DNA of 64,000 bases from Edaphobacter flagellatus (GCF_025264665.1 NZ_CP073697.1:4321501-4385500), one strand, 5' to 3'; positions 7,536 to 17,394 are shown, counted from the first letter of the stretch. Numbers and translations are program-made. Notes: generated from the sequence alone by a model not told the origin.

Positions 7536-8237
7536 ATGCCAGTTGCTGCTGTGCGGTACAAGTATCTTGATGCTTTGACGACTGCGTTTGTCGTCATCCT
7601 GCTTGTCTCCAATCTTGTGGCGCAGAAGGTTTGTCAGATTGGTCCTTTCGCCGTGAGTGGGGCGATTCTGTTATTTCCGATCACCTATATCTTTGCTGAT
7701 GTCTTTACGGAGGTCTATGGGTTTTCGGCGTCGCGTCGCGCGATCTGGTTGGGCTTCTTTGGCACGGTGCTTCTCTATGTGATGGGTGCGGCTACAATTG
7801 CCCTGCCGCCTGCCCCGGGATGGCATAACCAGCAGGCGTTTTCGGCAGTTTTCAGCTTCATTCCGCGCATCCTTGCGGCGAGCCTTTTGGCGTTCTGGGC
7901 TGGAGAGTTCGCGAACTCCTATACGATGGCGCGTCTCAAGTTGCTGACAAACGGGAGCAAACTTTGGACGCGGACGATTGGTTCGACTATCGTGGGACAG
8001 GCTATCGACACGACACTCGTCGTTTTCCTGACCTTTGTAGGGACGGTTCCGCTTTCAACGCTGGGAAACATGATTTTGACCGGCTATTTTTTGAAGGTGG
8101 GCTACGAGGTCCTGGCGACTCCAATAACGTATCTGGTCATCGGGTGGCTGAAGAGAGCCGAACATGCCGATGCCTTTGACCGTCATGAAAACTTCAATCC
8201 CTTTGTTTTTCGTAGTGTGGAGCCGGAGCAAAGTTAA
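7536..8237 (+). CDS. YhhQ-family queuosine precursor transporter
   Basis: A 233-residue inner-membrane protein with about six helices. The N-terminal LTTAFVVILLVSNLVAQK and FPITYIFADVFTEVYGFSASRRAIW are characteristic of the YhhQ/DUF165 vitamin-uptake-like family, which imports queuine-pathway bases such as preQ0 or preQ1. The later conserved stretches SLLAFWAGEFANSY and GSTIVGQAIDTTLVVFLTF are also present. It follows tRNA-Glu directly and may be co-transcribed with it. No queuosine synthesis gene is next to it; the two PTPS-family genes at 62.5-63.3 kb carry the biopterin-type motif and not the QueD motif, so salvage of Q precursors by this carrier is plausible. Confidence 0.88.
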   Translation: MPVAAVRYKYLDALTTAFVVILLVSNLVAQKVCQIGPFAVSGAILLFPITYIFADVFTEVYGFSASRRAIWLGFFGTVLLYVMGAATIALPPAPGWHNQQAFSAVFSFIPRILAASLLAFWAGEFANSYTMARLKLLTNGSKLWTRTIGSTIVGQAIDTTLVVFLTFVGTVPLSTLGNMILTGYFLKVGYEVLATPITYLVIGWLKRAEHADAFDRHENFNPFVFRSVEPEQS

Positions 8238-8392
8238 CCTTTTCCGCATCGTTCGAGATTTGGATAGCATCTAAAGGGGAAATCCAAAGCCTGGCAAAAA
8301 AGTCGATTTCTGCATAGATCAGATTGCTGGGCTTTGTGCATTGGCCGACACGCTATAGACAGGCATATTTGCCAGTTCGAAGGAGATGTACC

Positions 8393-9481
8393 TTGCCCGA
8401 GATGAAGTTGAAAAATTACGTTCTGCTTGCCTCTATAGGCGTTGCTGGTCTGGCTCTTTCCGGCTGCAGCCGTCAGGCTCCTGCTGCTGCCCCGCCGCAG
8501 GCGATGCCGGTTAAGGTTGCGTCGATCACGTTTTCTCCGGTAGCCACTACGGATACGTACGTATCGACGATTAAGGGCCGCCGCTCTGCAACGATGCAGC
8601 CACAGGTGGATGGCAACCTTACGCGCATTTTGGTCAAGTCGGGAGACATGGTAAAAGCCGGCCAGGTGATGATGCAGATCGATCCGCTGAAGCAGGCTGC
8701 GACGGTGCAATCACAGCAGGGAACTCAGGCGCAGAAAAAGGCGCTCTACGACTACAACAAGATTCAGGTTGAGCGGCAACGCAAGTTGTACGAGGCCGGT
8801 GTCGTCTCACGGGATGCTTACGATCAAGCCATCCAGGCCTATGAAAATTCAAAGGCAGATTATGAGGCGAATGCGGCTCTGACGGATACGCAGAAGCAGC
8901 AGCTGGCGTACTACCAGATTCGCGCTCCGTTTACAGGAATTGTGGGAGACATCCCGGTCCATGTGGGCGATTATGTTTCGCCGACGACGTTGCTGACTAC
9001 GGTGGATGAGAATGTCGATCTGGAAGCCTACATCTACGTCCCAACAGAGCGCGCTGCGCAGATTCGTACCGGTCTTGCCGTCGATATTCTGGACAGCGAT
9101 GGGAACGTCGTTACGAAGTCGACCATCAACTTCCTTTCGCCCCAGGTAGACAACGGTCTGCAGAGCATCCTTGCCAAGGCCCCGATCCCACGTGGCACGA
9201 AGCTGCGTACAGAACAGCTGGTCAAGGCTCGTGTGACGTGGAATACGAATCCGTCCCCTGTGGTTCCGGTGCTTGCCGTGACACGAGTGGGCGGTCAGGC
9301 GTTCGTTTTTGTGGCTGCTGAAAAGGACGGCAAATATTCTGCGCACCAGGTTCCTGTGTCACTTGGCGAGACGTTGGGGAATACCTATCCGGTTCTGCAA
9401 GGTTTGAATCCTGGTGACAAGGTCATCCTTTCGGGGATTCAGTTCCTTCAGGAAGGCGTTCCAGTTCAACCAATCGCATAA
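8393..9481 (+). CDS. RND efflux periplasmic adaptor (membrane fusion) lipoprotein
   Basis: Adaptor that would link the RND pump encoded next to an outer-membrane channel. The protein begins with a lipoprotein signal ending in LALSGC, so it is probably anchored by a lipidated Cys in the inner membrane. The HlyD/AcrA layout follows: barrel-sandwich half (VDGNLTRILVKSGDMVKAGQ), alpha-helical hairpin (QTQKKALYDYNKIQVERQRK region), second lipoyl half (YQIRAPFTGIVGDIPVHVGD), then beta-barrel domains. The start is best taken as the TTG at 8393, because AAGGAG ends 7 bp before it; the ATG at 8402 would leave a 16-bp spacing. It ends 94 bp before the pump gene. No transcriptional regulator is adjacent. 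Confidence 0.92.
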   Translation: MPEMKLKNYVLLASIGVAGLALSGCSRQAPAAAPPQAMPVKVASITFSPVATTDTYVSTIKGRRSATMQPQVDGNLTRILVKSGDMVKAGQVMMQIDPLKQAATVQSQQGTQAQKKALYDYNKIQVERQRKLYEAGVVSRDAYDQAIQAYENSKADYEANAALTDTQKQQLAYYQIRAPFTGIVGDIPVHVGDYVSPTTLLTTVDENVDLEAYIYVPTERAAQIRTGLAVDILDSDGNVVTKSTINFLSPQVDNGLQSILAKAPIPRGTKLRTEQLVKARVTWNTNPSPVVPVLAVTRVGGQAFVFVAAEKDGKYSAHQVPVSLGETLGNTYPVLQGLNPGDKVILSGIQFLQEGVPVQPIA

Positions 9482-9575
9482 AGCATAGACGATGATTTCC
9501 ACCGCAGAGTGCTGCTTGATCTAGCGCCGCGAAGAACATTGCAAGGGCCAGTCAACAGATTGGCGAGAGGTTATC

Positions 9576-12500
9576 TTGGTTGACTTTTTTATCCGACGTC
9601 CTATCTTTGCCACCGTCTGCGCCCTGCTGATTATTCTTGCGGGTGCGGTGGTTATCCCAACGCTGCCGATCTCGTTGTATCCCCAGCTGGCACCGCCGCA
9701 GGTAGTTGTTACCAGCAACTACATCGGCGCCAATTCGCAGATTGTAGAGTCTGCCGTAACGATCCCGCTTGAGACTTCGATCAACGGCGTCGAAGGCATG
9801 CGTTACATGAGTTCGACAAGCTCGAACGACGGTACTTCGCAGATCACGATTACCTTCCGCACGGGTTATGACCTTTCGATTGCTGCGGTCGACGTTCAGA
9901 ATCGTGTGGCATCGGCGCAAGGCCGTTTGCCAGCTACCGTAAACGCGACCGGTATTACGATTACGAAGGCCAACAGCAACTTCGTGTTCGCTGCCGGCGT
10001 GTACTCAAAGGATGGCCGTTATTCTTCGGATTTCGTCTCCAACTATCTTGACGTTTATGTGAAGGATGCGCTGAAGCGCGTTCCCGGCGTCGGTGACGTC
10101 ATCATCTTTGGCGAACGTAAATATGCCATGCGTGTATGGCTGGATCCGGCGCGGCTTGCTGCTCGTGGCTTAACGGCGCTGGATGTCACCAACGCTCTAT
10201 CGGAGCAGAACGTAGAAGTCGCAGCTGGTCAGCTTGGGCGTCCGCCTGCCGATAGCAAGCAGGCTTTTCAGATGGCTGTTCGTGTCGTAGGCCGTCTCTC
10301 TGATCCGAAAGAATTTGAAAACATCGTTCTAAAGAACTCGACCGCCAACGGTGGCCTTGTTCTGTTGAAGGATGTCGGGCATGCCGAGATCGGGGCAGAA
10401 AACTACGATACAGACCTCAGGTTTTCTGGCCGCGAAGCTGTTGGTATTGGTGTGCAGCAGCTTTCAAACGCGAATGCACTTGAAGTCGACAGAGAGTGCA
10501 AGGCGGTACTTGCAGATCTGGCCAAGTCTTTTCCTCCGGGACTGGAGTATATCGTTGCGTTTGACACCACTACGGTCGTCGGCGACTCGATCAACGAAGT
10601 TGTCCATACCATCTTTGAAGCGATCGCTATTGTTATTATCGTCATCTTCCTCTTCCTGCAGGATTGGCGCGCGACCATCATTCCCGCGGTAACGATTCCG
10701 GTCTCTCTGATTGGAACGTTTGCCTTTATCAAGCTGTTCGGCTTCTCGATCAATTCACTGACGATGTTCGGCATCACGCTAGCGACTGGGCTGGTAGTCG
10801 ACGATGCCATCGTGGTTATTGAAAACGTACAGCGTCATATTGCCGAAGAACATTGCGACAGTCACAGAGCTACCTCCCGAGCCATGGCTGAGGTGACGAG
10901 CGCTGTTATCGCAACCTCACTGGTGCTGATCTCAGTGTTTATCCCGGTTAGCTTCTTCCCGGGAACGACCGGCATTCTGTATAAGCAGTTCTCGCTGACG
11001 ATTGCGTTTTCCATTGCGATTTCTGCCTTCAATGCACTTACGCTGTCTCCTGCTCTTGCGGCAATTCTGTTGCGGCCTGAGAGGGAACATGGCGGATTCC
11101 TTGGACTTTTTGAGAAGGGATTGCAAAAGGTCATTAAGGGATATGCCTACGCGGTGACGCATGTCGTCAGAATGCGGTTTGTCATGCTCCTGTTGTTCGT
11201 AGGCGGCCTGGCGGCGACGGCGTACATGTATGTTCATGTACCGACGGCATTTGTGCCTTCAGAAGATCAGAACTACTTCATCAATATCGTCCAGACGCCT
11301 CCAGGTGCATCGCTGGCTTACACCTCAGAGGTTGCGGATCGTGCGGCTGAACTTATCCGCCAGAACGATGATGTGTTTGGCACCTTCTCCGTTATGGGCT
11401 TTTCGCTTGCTGGTGGAAGCTCGCCGAACTCAGGCGTTATCTTTGCTCCTCTCAAGCCGATTGAAGAGCGCAGCAAGAAAGGGCCGGGGCATACTGCGAA
11501 GGATATTGTTGCGGAACTGGCTCCGAAGCTATTTCAGGTGCCCGGCGGCATCGTAGCTGCATTCGAGCCGCCGGCTATTCAAGGTATCGGTTCGGTCGGT
11601 GGTTTCCAATTCATGTTGCAGGACCAGGGACGTAATACTTTCGGCGATATCGATCGTATTGCACATGCGATGGTAGCGCAGAGCCGTGATCCGAATTCGG
11701 GGCTTGTCGGTTTGTATACGCCTTACACATCGAATGATCCTCAGCTCTTTGTCTCGATCGATAGAGAGAAGGCAAAGTCGATGGGCGTTCCATTTGCGCA
11801 GATTACGGCAGCGTTGGGAACATATATGGGATCGAGCTATGTCAACGATTTCGATTTCAACAACCGTTCGTATCGCGTATACGTGCAGGCAGATCAGAAC
11901 TTCCGTAAAAACTCGCGAGACCTGCGGCAGTTCTATGTTCGTTCGGATGCAGGCAAACTTGTTCCGCTGGACAACCTGGTCTCGATCAAAGAGACTTCCG
12001 GCCCGCAGGTGATCTATCACTACAACATCTTCCGCTCTGCTGAAATTGACGGTGGCGCGGCTCCTGGCCTTAGCTCGGGACAGGGACTGCAAAAGATGCA
12101 GGAGTTATTCGAAAAGAACAAGATTCAGGGAATGATGTATTCCTGGACGGGTCTTGCTCTTGAAGAGATTGAATCTGCAGGTAAGGCGGTTGTTATCTTT
12201 GGCCTTGGCTTGCTGGTCGTTTATCTCACACTCTCGGCTCAGTACGAAAGCTTCGTGCTGCCATTCATCATTCTGCTTGCCGTTCCTATGGCAGTTTTAG
12301 GAGCTCTGGGGCTTGTCTCTGCGCGTGGTCTTGTGGACGACGTGTATGTGCAGATCGGTCTGGTCATGCTGATTGGTTTGTCTGCGAAGAACTCGATTCT
12401 TATCGTCGAATTTGCAGAACAGCAGATTGAGCATGGTAAGAGCGTGCTGGATGCGGCAATCATTGCGGCTGAGCTTCGTCTCAGGCCGATTCTGATGACT

Positions 12501-12758
12501 TCCATCGCGTTCATCCTTGGCGTGCTTCCGCTTTACTTTGCATCGGGTGCCGGTGCGCTGGGCCGTCATTCAGTAGGTACAGCGATTGTGGGCGGCATGA
12601 TTCTGTCTACAGTGCTAAACCTTTTCTTCATTCCAGTCCTCTACGTTGTGGTCAAGGGCATCCTGATTAAGTTGAGCTCGAGGCCAAGACCGCGTCCTGA
12701 TGGCTGCGATGATGATGCGACTTCGATGGAGTCTCAGGAAGTTGCAGTCAACCAGTAA
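9576..12758 (+). CDS. RND multidrug efflux pump, HAE1 (AcrB-like) family
   Basis: Inner-membrane proton-drug antiporter of 1060 residues, the usual size for AcrB/MexB. It starts MVDFFIRRPIFATVCALLII, the first helix of the family, at a TTG codon preceded by GAGAGG at 5 bp spacing. Twelve membrane helices and two large periplasmic loops are evident. The proton-relay Asp pair in helix 4 is present (GLVVDDAIVVIENVQ), and the C-terminal half repeats the fold (GLVMLIGLSAKNSILIVEFA, with its conserved Lys). The final 20-odd residues are hydrophilic. It is paired with the adaptor upstream; no TolC-type gene is in the window, so an outer-membrane channel must come from elsewhere. Confidence 0.95.
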   Translation: MVDFFIRRPIFATVCALLIILAGAVVIPTLPISLYPQLAPPQVVVTSNYIGANSQIVESAVTIPLETSINGVEGMRYMSSTSSNDGTSQITITFRTGYDLSIAAVDVQNRVASAQGRLPATVNATGITITKANSNFVFAAGVYSKDGRYSSDFVSNYLDVYVKDALKRVPGVGDVIIFGERKYAMRVWLDPARLAARGLTALDVTNALSEQNVEVAAGQLGRPPADSKQAFQMAVRVVGRLSDPKEFENIVLKNSTANGGLVLLKDVGHAEIGAENYDTDLRFSGREAVGIGVQQLSNANALEVDRECKAVLADLAKSFPPGLEYIVAFDTTTVVGDSINEVVHTIFEAIAIVIIVIFLFLQDWRATIIPAVTIPVSLIGTFAFIKLFGFSINSLTMFGITLATGLVVDDAIVVIENVQRHIAEEHCDSHRATSRAMAEVTSAVIATSLVLISVFIPVSFFPGTTGILYKQFSLTIAFSIAISAFNALTLSPALAAILLRPEREHGGFLGLFEKGLQKVIKGYAYAVTHVVRMRFVMLLLFVGGLAATAYMYVHVPTAFVPSEDQNYFINIVQTPPGASLAYTSEVADRAAELIRQNDDVFGTFSVMGFSLAGGSSPNSGVIFAPLKPIEERSKKGPGHTAKDIVAELAPKLFQVPGGIVAAFEPPAIQGIGSVGGFQFMLQDQGRNTFGDIDRIAHAMVAQSRDPNSGLVGLYTPYTSNDPQLFVSIDREKAKSMGVPFAQITAALGTYMGSSYVNDFDFNNRSYRVYVQADQNFRKNSRDLRQFYVRSDAGKLVPLDNLVSIKETSGPQVIYHYNIFRSAEIDGGAAPGLSSGQGLQKMQELFEKNKIQGMMYSWTGLALEEIESAGKAVVIFGLGLLVVYLTLSAQYESFVLPFIILLAVPMAVLGALGLVSARGLVDDVYVQIGLVMLIGLSAKNSILIVEFAEQQIEHGKSVLDAAIIAAELRLRPILMTSIAFILGVLPLYFASGAGALGRHSVGTAIVGGMILSTVLNLFFIPVLYVVVKGILIKLSSRPRPRPDGCDDDATSMESQEVAVNQ

Positions 12759-12763
12759 AGCAT

Positions 12764-12797
12764 GAATGATTATGCGTGAGGACGCGCATAATCATTC
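12764..12797 (+). terminator. Hairpin after the RND pump gene (possible terminator)
   Basis: A 13-bp perfect stem, GAATGATTATGCG paired with CGCATAATCATTC around an 8-nt loop, begins 5 bp after the pump stop codon. No U-run follows, so it may protect the 3' end or serve as a binding site and not as a strong intrinsic terminator. Confidence 0.5.
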
Positions 12798-12846
12798 GTA
12801 TTGACGCGGTGATTTGTGGCGCGTCATTCTTGGGCTGGAGATCTGC

Positions 12847-13728
12847 ATGAGCACCCAGCCCATTGAGCTTACTGATATTCCTCCTATTCAACTTGCGCGG
12901 CGGGCACGGTATCTCATGTGCCCGCCGCATTTCTATGACGTGAACTATGTCATTAATCCATGGATGGAGGGGAATCTGCATCGCTCTTCTCGCGAGCGAG
13001 CGGAGCTTCAATGGCGTAATCTCTATCGCGCTCTCACGCGGCTGATCGATGTGGAGTTGATTGCACCGCAGTCGGGCTTGCCGGATATGGTCTTTACTGC
13101 AAATGCTGGACTGGAGCGGTCCGGCACTGTTGTTTTGAGCCGCTTTTACCATCAGGAGCGTCAGAGCGAGGAGCAGTGTTTCAGGCAGTGGTTTCAGGAA
13201 GCGGGCTATACCGTTGTTGAGCTTCCGACTGATGTTCCGTTTGAAGGCGAAGGAGATGCGCTCTTCTCTATAGATGGCAGCCGTCTTTGGGTGGGATATG
13301 GAAGACGGACGGCGCGTGAGAGTCACCGTTTTTTAGCAAGGGCACTGCGTGTCGAAGTGATTTCTCTTCACCTGACGGACCCGCGCTTCTACCACCTGGA
13401 TACCTGCTTCGCGCCGTTGGATGATGGTTATGTAATGTATTATCCGGATGCGTTTGATGCCGCTTCATTAGAGAAAATTGAGGAATATTATCCGCTGGAA
13501 AAGCGAATTCTTGTGAGCGAAGAAGATGCCATCCGGTTTGCCTGCAATGCGATTCATGTAGATGGGACGGTTGTTCTGAATTGTGTCAGCAGGGAATTGA
13601 CGGGACGATTGGAGTCAGCAGGCTTTCGGGTCGTTCAAATTGATCTGTCTGAATTTATTAAGGCTGGTGGTGCGGCGAAGTGTCTGGTTATGAATCTTGC
13701 AACAGAGAAGATATCTCTAAATCTTTAG
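12847..13728 (+). CDS. Amidinotransferase / dimethylargininase (DDAH)-family protein
   Basis: A 293-residue member of the guanidine-modifying superfamily (five-bladed beta/alpha propeller). Motifs in order: PDMVFTANAGL (substrate-pocket Asp), EGEGDALF, HLDTCFAPLDDGYVMYYP with the catalytic His, and C-terminal GGAAKCLVMNL with the nucleophilic Cys. Family members hydrolyse N-omega-methylarginines to citrulline or act on arginine or ornithine; the exact substrate cannot be read from sequence. The start MSTQPIEL at 12847 has GGAG at a normal distance, whereas the frame's earlier ATG at 12814 does not. The 3' end overlaps the convergent ligD gene by 12 bp. Confidence 0.85.
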   Translation: MSTQPIELTDIPPIQLARRARYLMCPPHFYDVNYVINPWMEGNLHRSSRERAELQWRNLYRALTRLIDVELIAPQSGLPDMVFTANAGLERSGTVVLSRFYHQERQSEEQCFRQWFQEAGYTVVELPTDVPFEGEGDALFSIDGSRLWVGYGRRTARESHRFLARALRVEVISLHLTDPRFYHLDTCFAPLDDGYVMYYPDAFDAASLEKIEEYYPLEKRILVSEEDAIRFACNAIHVDGTVVLNCVSRELTGRLESAGFRVVQIDLSEFIKAGGAAKCLVMNLATEKISLNL

Positions 13729-16440
13729 GCGCTGATGAACGTTCGCTAATTCTGCCCAGGGATTGTCCTGGAGCCGATTTTTCCACGCCGGAAAATCAAT
13801 GATGAGGAACGCGGGCCGTTCCTCTGATTCGCTGAGCTCATGCCAGCTAAGCGGCATGGAGACTGGAGCGCCCGGTCTGGCGCGTGGCGAGTAGGCTGCA
13901 ACGGATGTAGCTTCTCTTTCGTTGCGGAGGTAGTCGAGAAAGATCTTTCCGCTGCGAGCCGCTTTCGTCATCTTGGTCAGATACCGGCTAGGGTTTTCTT
14001 TCTCCATTTCGACGACGAAGCGGCGTGCGAAGTCTTTTAACTCCGCCCAGGTATGTGTTGGTTCGATGGGGCTTACTACGTGAAGACCTTTTCCGCCTGT
14101 GGTCTTCACGAAGCTTTCTATGCCAATGCGCTTTAGTCGTTTGCGTACTTCTTCGGCGGCCTTTTTTATCTCGGGCCAGCTTAGTGTTTCATCGGGATCG
14201 AGGTCGAAGATCAACCGATCAGGATGTTCGAGGTTGTCGTTTTTCGATCCCCAGGGATGTAATTCGAGCACGCCAAGCTGTGCGAGACTGGCAAGCATTT
14301 CACGAGAGCCGACGGTGATATAGGCTTCAATCGCGCCTGTCTTTTTGTTTGGCACATTGACGCTGCCGATGTTTTTAGGAAGCGTCGCATTGACATGCTT
14401 TTGGAAGAAGGATGGATGGCCGATTCCGTCCGGGCATCGCACCAAACTCACTGGACGGCCGGTGATGTAAGGAAGCAGCCACTCGGCGATGTTCCAGTAG
14501 TAGTCGGCTAGCATCTGCTTGGTCATGCCGGAGCTCTCATCCAGAACTTTTGCAGGATGCGTCAGACGTACGGGGGCATGCATTGCATTCGATGTGCTGG
14601 GTGGATCGTCGCCTTTGCTTATGGGATGGATATGCTGGCGTGATCGTCGCGGACCCATCGAGGCAGATGGCTCTTCACGAACGACTTCTTTAGCAGCCTT
14701 ATCTTCGCGTATGCCTAGATAGGCAGACTGACGAATCAGATTATCTGCACTCCACGCGGCGAAACGTACCTGAACCACCATCTCCGGGGTGACCCATCGT
14801 GCACCCTTCTTTGCATCCTGCGGGACAGATTCGAATGCGGGTGTTTTTCGTTCGATCTTTTCCAGAGCCTCACGAAGTAACTTGTGCGTCTTTTGCGTAA
14901 AGCCGGTGCCTGTGCGACCAGCATAGATAAGCTTGTCGTCTCGAAAGTATCCGAGCAACAGTGCGCCAACTCCATAGATCCCGTTTGTTGGGAGTGTGTA
15001 ACCTCCGACAACGAACTCTTGTTCGTGCAGGCACTTTGTCTTGATCCAGTCACTGCCTCGGCCGGAAAGGTATTTTGCAGAGGCGCGCTTGGAGACGATG
15101 CCCTCAGCCTGTAGCTTGCATGCCTCGCGCAGTAATTTTTCTCCGCCGGTTTCGATGTGCTCGCTTAAACGGAGCCGGTCTGCATCGGCTTGGCTGAGTA
15201 ACTGTTTCAGCATACCTTTCCGCTCTTTCAGCGGGAGTTCGCGAGTATCTCTTCCATCCAGATGAAGCAGATCAAAGGCGAAATACGTGAGGGTATGTTT
15301 GGCTCCTTCCTGCAACGAAGCCTGGAGATCGGCAAAGCTTGTTGTGCCGTTGGGAGCGACGACAGCCAGTTCTCCGTCGAGCGTTACCTGGTTGACGGAG
15401 AGCTTTGCAATTTCGTCGGCGGCAGACCGCATTCTTGCAGTCCAATCCAGGCCGGTACGTGTCAGCATCTGTACGCGGGTTCCATCTTTACGGGCCTGTA
15501 TTCGATAGCCGTCGAGCTTCAACTCATGCAGCCATCCATCGCCAGATGGCGGGACGTCCGCCATGGTTGCGAGTTCGGGGGGCACAAAAACGGGTTGTTT
15601 TTCCTTCGGAAGATTCTTTAGGAGGTGCTGCATTGTTGCATTCGATTGTTTTTTCTGTTCGGGGCTGAGGCTTGATGCTGGCTCTTTACGAAACCATGCC
15701 CGCTCTTGCGAACGAGTATCCTTCGAGTTCCAGACGTGATCTTCGTTCCGTGCGATCTCGTCCATTGTGCGACCTGTGACTACACTGTCAGGCTCCTCTT
15801 CGGTGATTGGCGGAGCATCCTGGGGCCGCTCGTACTCATCGTGTTCTTTGATCAGCAGCCAGTTGGGTTTCTTTTCTTTGGCCCACTTACCGCCCATACG
15901 AACGAGAGCCCATTTACCTTTGAGCTTTGTGCCGTGCAGGATAAATTTCAGACTGCCGTCGCGCAATCCGGCGTCTACATCGGGGTATGCGGCCTGGAGT
16001 TCCCATGTGCCCTGGTCCCATAGCATGACAGTCCCGCCGCCGTATTGTCCTTTGGGAATGATGCCTTCGAAGCCGCCGTATTCGATGGGGTGATCTTCAA
16101 CCTGAACGGCCAGGCGCTTGTCGCCGGTGAAGTAGCTTGGGCCTTTTGCGATTGCCCAGCTTTTGAAGACGCCGTTCCAGCCGAGCCTGAAGTCATAGTG
16201 CAGGTGAGAGGCGGCGTGTTTCTGCACGCAGAAGGGAAGTGATTTTGATAAGCGAGGGGCATGCTCGCCGCTGGGCTCATCGGTGATACTGAAGTTGCGC
16301 ATCGCGCGATAGCGCGCTAATTGCTCGTCAACGGCATCGGCTGCCGATTGTGTTGGTGGCGCTTCGATCTCTTTCTTTGCAGCGGATCGTTTCGTTGCAG
16401 TTTTACGAGGCGCACTCTTCTTCGAAGCCGTCACGGCCAT
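13717..16440 (-). CDS. ligD: Multifunctional NHEJ DNA ligase LigD (phosphoesterase-ligase-polymerase)
   Basis: A 907-residue three-domain enzyme of bacterial non-homologous end joining. After a Lys/Ala-rich tail, residues about 45-200 form the 3'-phosphoesterase domain (HLHYDFRLGWNGVFKSWAI, PIEYGGFEGIIPKGQYGGGTV). The ATP-dependent ligase domain follows, with adenylated Lys in LHELKLDGYRIQAR and GLVS-type EGIVSKRASAKY. The C-terminal primase-polymerase domain includes DLDPDETLSWPEIKKAA, with its metal Asp pair, and KTTGGKGLHVVSPI. The domain order PE-LIG-POL is that of Pseudomonas LigD. It lies 27 bp downstream of ku in the same direction and surely forms an operon with it. Confidence 0.96.
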   Translation of the reverse strand: MAVTASKKSAPRKTATKRSAAKKEIEAPPTQSAADAVDEQLARYRAMRNFSITDEPSGEHAPRLSKSLPFCVQKHAASHLHYDFRLGWNGVFKSWAIAKGPSYFTGDKRLAVQVEDHPIEYGGFEGIIPKGQYGGGTVMLWDQGTWELQAAYPDVDAGLRDGSLKFILHGTKLKGKWALVRMGGKWAKEKKPNWLLIKEHDEYERPQDAPPITEEEPDSVVTGRTMDEIARNEDHVWNSKDTRSQERAWFRKEPASSLSPEQKKQSNATMQHLLKNLPKEKQPVFVPPELATMADVPPSGDGWLHELKLDGYRIQARKDGTRVQMLTRTGLDWTARMRSAADEIAKLSVNQVTLDGELAVVAPNGTTSFADLQASLQEGAKHTLTYFAFDLLHLDGRDTRELPLKERKGMLKQLLSQADADRLRLSEHIETGGEKLLREACKLQAEGIVSKRASAKYLSGRGSDWIKTKCLHEQEFVVGGYTLPTNGIYGVGALLLGYFRDDKLIYAGRTGTGFTQKTHKLLREALEKIERKTPAFESVPQDAKKGARWVTPEMVVQVRFAAWSADNLIRQSAYLGIREDKAAKEVVREEPSASMGPRRSRQHIHPISKGDDPPSTSNAMHAPVRLTHPAKVLDESSGMTKQMLADYYWNIAEWLLPYITGRPVSLVRCPDGIGHPSFFQKHVNATLPKNIGSVNVPNKKTGAIEAYITVGSREMLASLAQLGVLELHPWGSKNDNLEHPDRLIFDLDPDETLSWPEIKKAAEEVRKRLKRIGIESFVKTTGGKGLHVVSPIEPTHTWAELKDFARRFVVEMEKENPSRYLTKMTKAARSGKIFLDYLRNEREATSVAAYSPRARPGAPVSMPLSWHELSESEERPAFLIIDFPAWKNRLQDNPWAELANVHQRLKI

Positions 16441-16467
16441 CTCCCATTACAGGATTTGTGAACGAGC

Positions 16468-17394
16468 TTATGCGGATTTACGCTTTCCCGCGGACTTGCC
16501 AGGCTTCACGAGAGCGATTCCGTCTTTCGCGGACGCCTTGCTCTTCACCGAGCTCGCCGGCTTCTTCGGAGCCGGCTCTTCAGCGGGTTCGCCCACACTC
16601 TTACGCAGAGCATCCATCAGGTTGACGACTTTACCCTGACGTGGAGCAACCTCATCCTGCGGAATTGGCAGGTGCTTGATCTTGGCTTCGACCAGCTCTC
16701 GCACCGCAGATTCGTATTCATCCTTGAATGCATCTGGCTCGAACTTCGCCGCCTTGCGCTTGATAAGCTCCATGGCCAGCTCAAGGGAGTCGGCGTTGAC
16801 AGGAACCTTCTTGATGTCCTTGAAGTATTCGGCAGGGTTGCGAAGCTCTTCCTGATAGCGCATCGTGTAGCCCATCATGCCGCCAAGGTTGTCGTCCTCT
16901 GCTGCTGTGATGGCGAAGACATGCTCGCGTCCACCAAAGGCGATCTTTCCCAACGCCATCTTTTTTGTCTTTTTTAGTGCAGTACGAACGACAGCAAATG
17001 CTTCAGCCTGTACGTCATCTTCGGGGACAATGAAGTAGGGCTTTTCCATGTACTCCGGCCCAATCTCATCGATTCCGACAAACTGTGTGATGGAGATCGA
17101 ATGCTTGGAGGGAACGCGAAGCTGCTCCAGCTCCTTTGGCTCGACGATGACGTATTCGCCCTTGCGATACTCGTAGCCTTTGACGATCTCGTCTTTCTCG
17201 ACGGGGTTTGCAGCTTCGCCAGGATTTTCTTCGAGAGAGGAGGCAAGCACCTTCTGGTGTCTTACGCGTTCGCCGGTGCTGCGGCTGATCTGATGAAAAC
17301 GTATCTCGCTCTTCGACTCTGTGGCGACAAAGAGCTTTATGCCAAACGACACCAGCGATATCTGTATCTGTCCAGACCAGTAAGGACGTGCCAT
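16468..17394 (-). CDS. ku: Non-homologous end joining protein Ku
   Basis: Homodimeric DNA-end-binding protein that recruits LigD. The 308-residue protein starts MARPYWSGQIQISLVSFGIKLF, the typical bacterial Ku opening, and keeps the core beta-barrel region (RSTGERVRHQKVL, GYEYRKGEYVIVEPKEL, EKPYFIVPED) and the pillar helices. The last 60 or so residues are rich in Lys, Ala and Pro (EEPAPKKPASSVKSKASAKD), like the basic C-terminal extensions of other bacterial Ku proteins that help bind DNA and LigD. It is the first gene of the ku-ligD pair. Confidence 0.96.
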   Translation of the reverse strand: MARPYWSGQIQISLVSFGIKLFVATESKSEIRFHQISRSTGERVRHQKVLASSLEENPGEAANPVEKDEIVKGYEYRKGEYVIVEPKELEQLRVPSKHSISITQFVGIDEIGPEYMEKPYFIVPEDDVQAEAFAVVRTALKKTKKMALGKIAFGGREHVFAITAAEDDNLGGMMGYTMRYQEELRNPAEYFKDIKKVPVNADSLELAMELIKRKAAKFEPDAFKDEYESAVRELVEAKIKHLPIPQDEVAPRQGKVVNLMDALRKSVGEPAEEPAPKKPASSVKSKASAKDGIALVKPGKSAGKRKSA

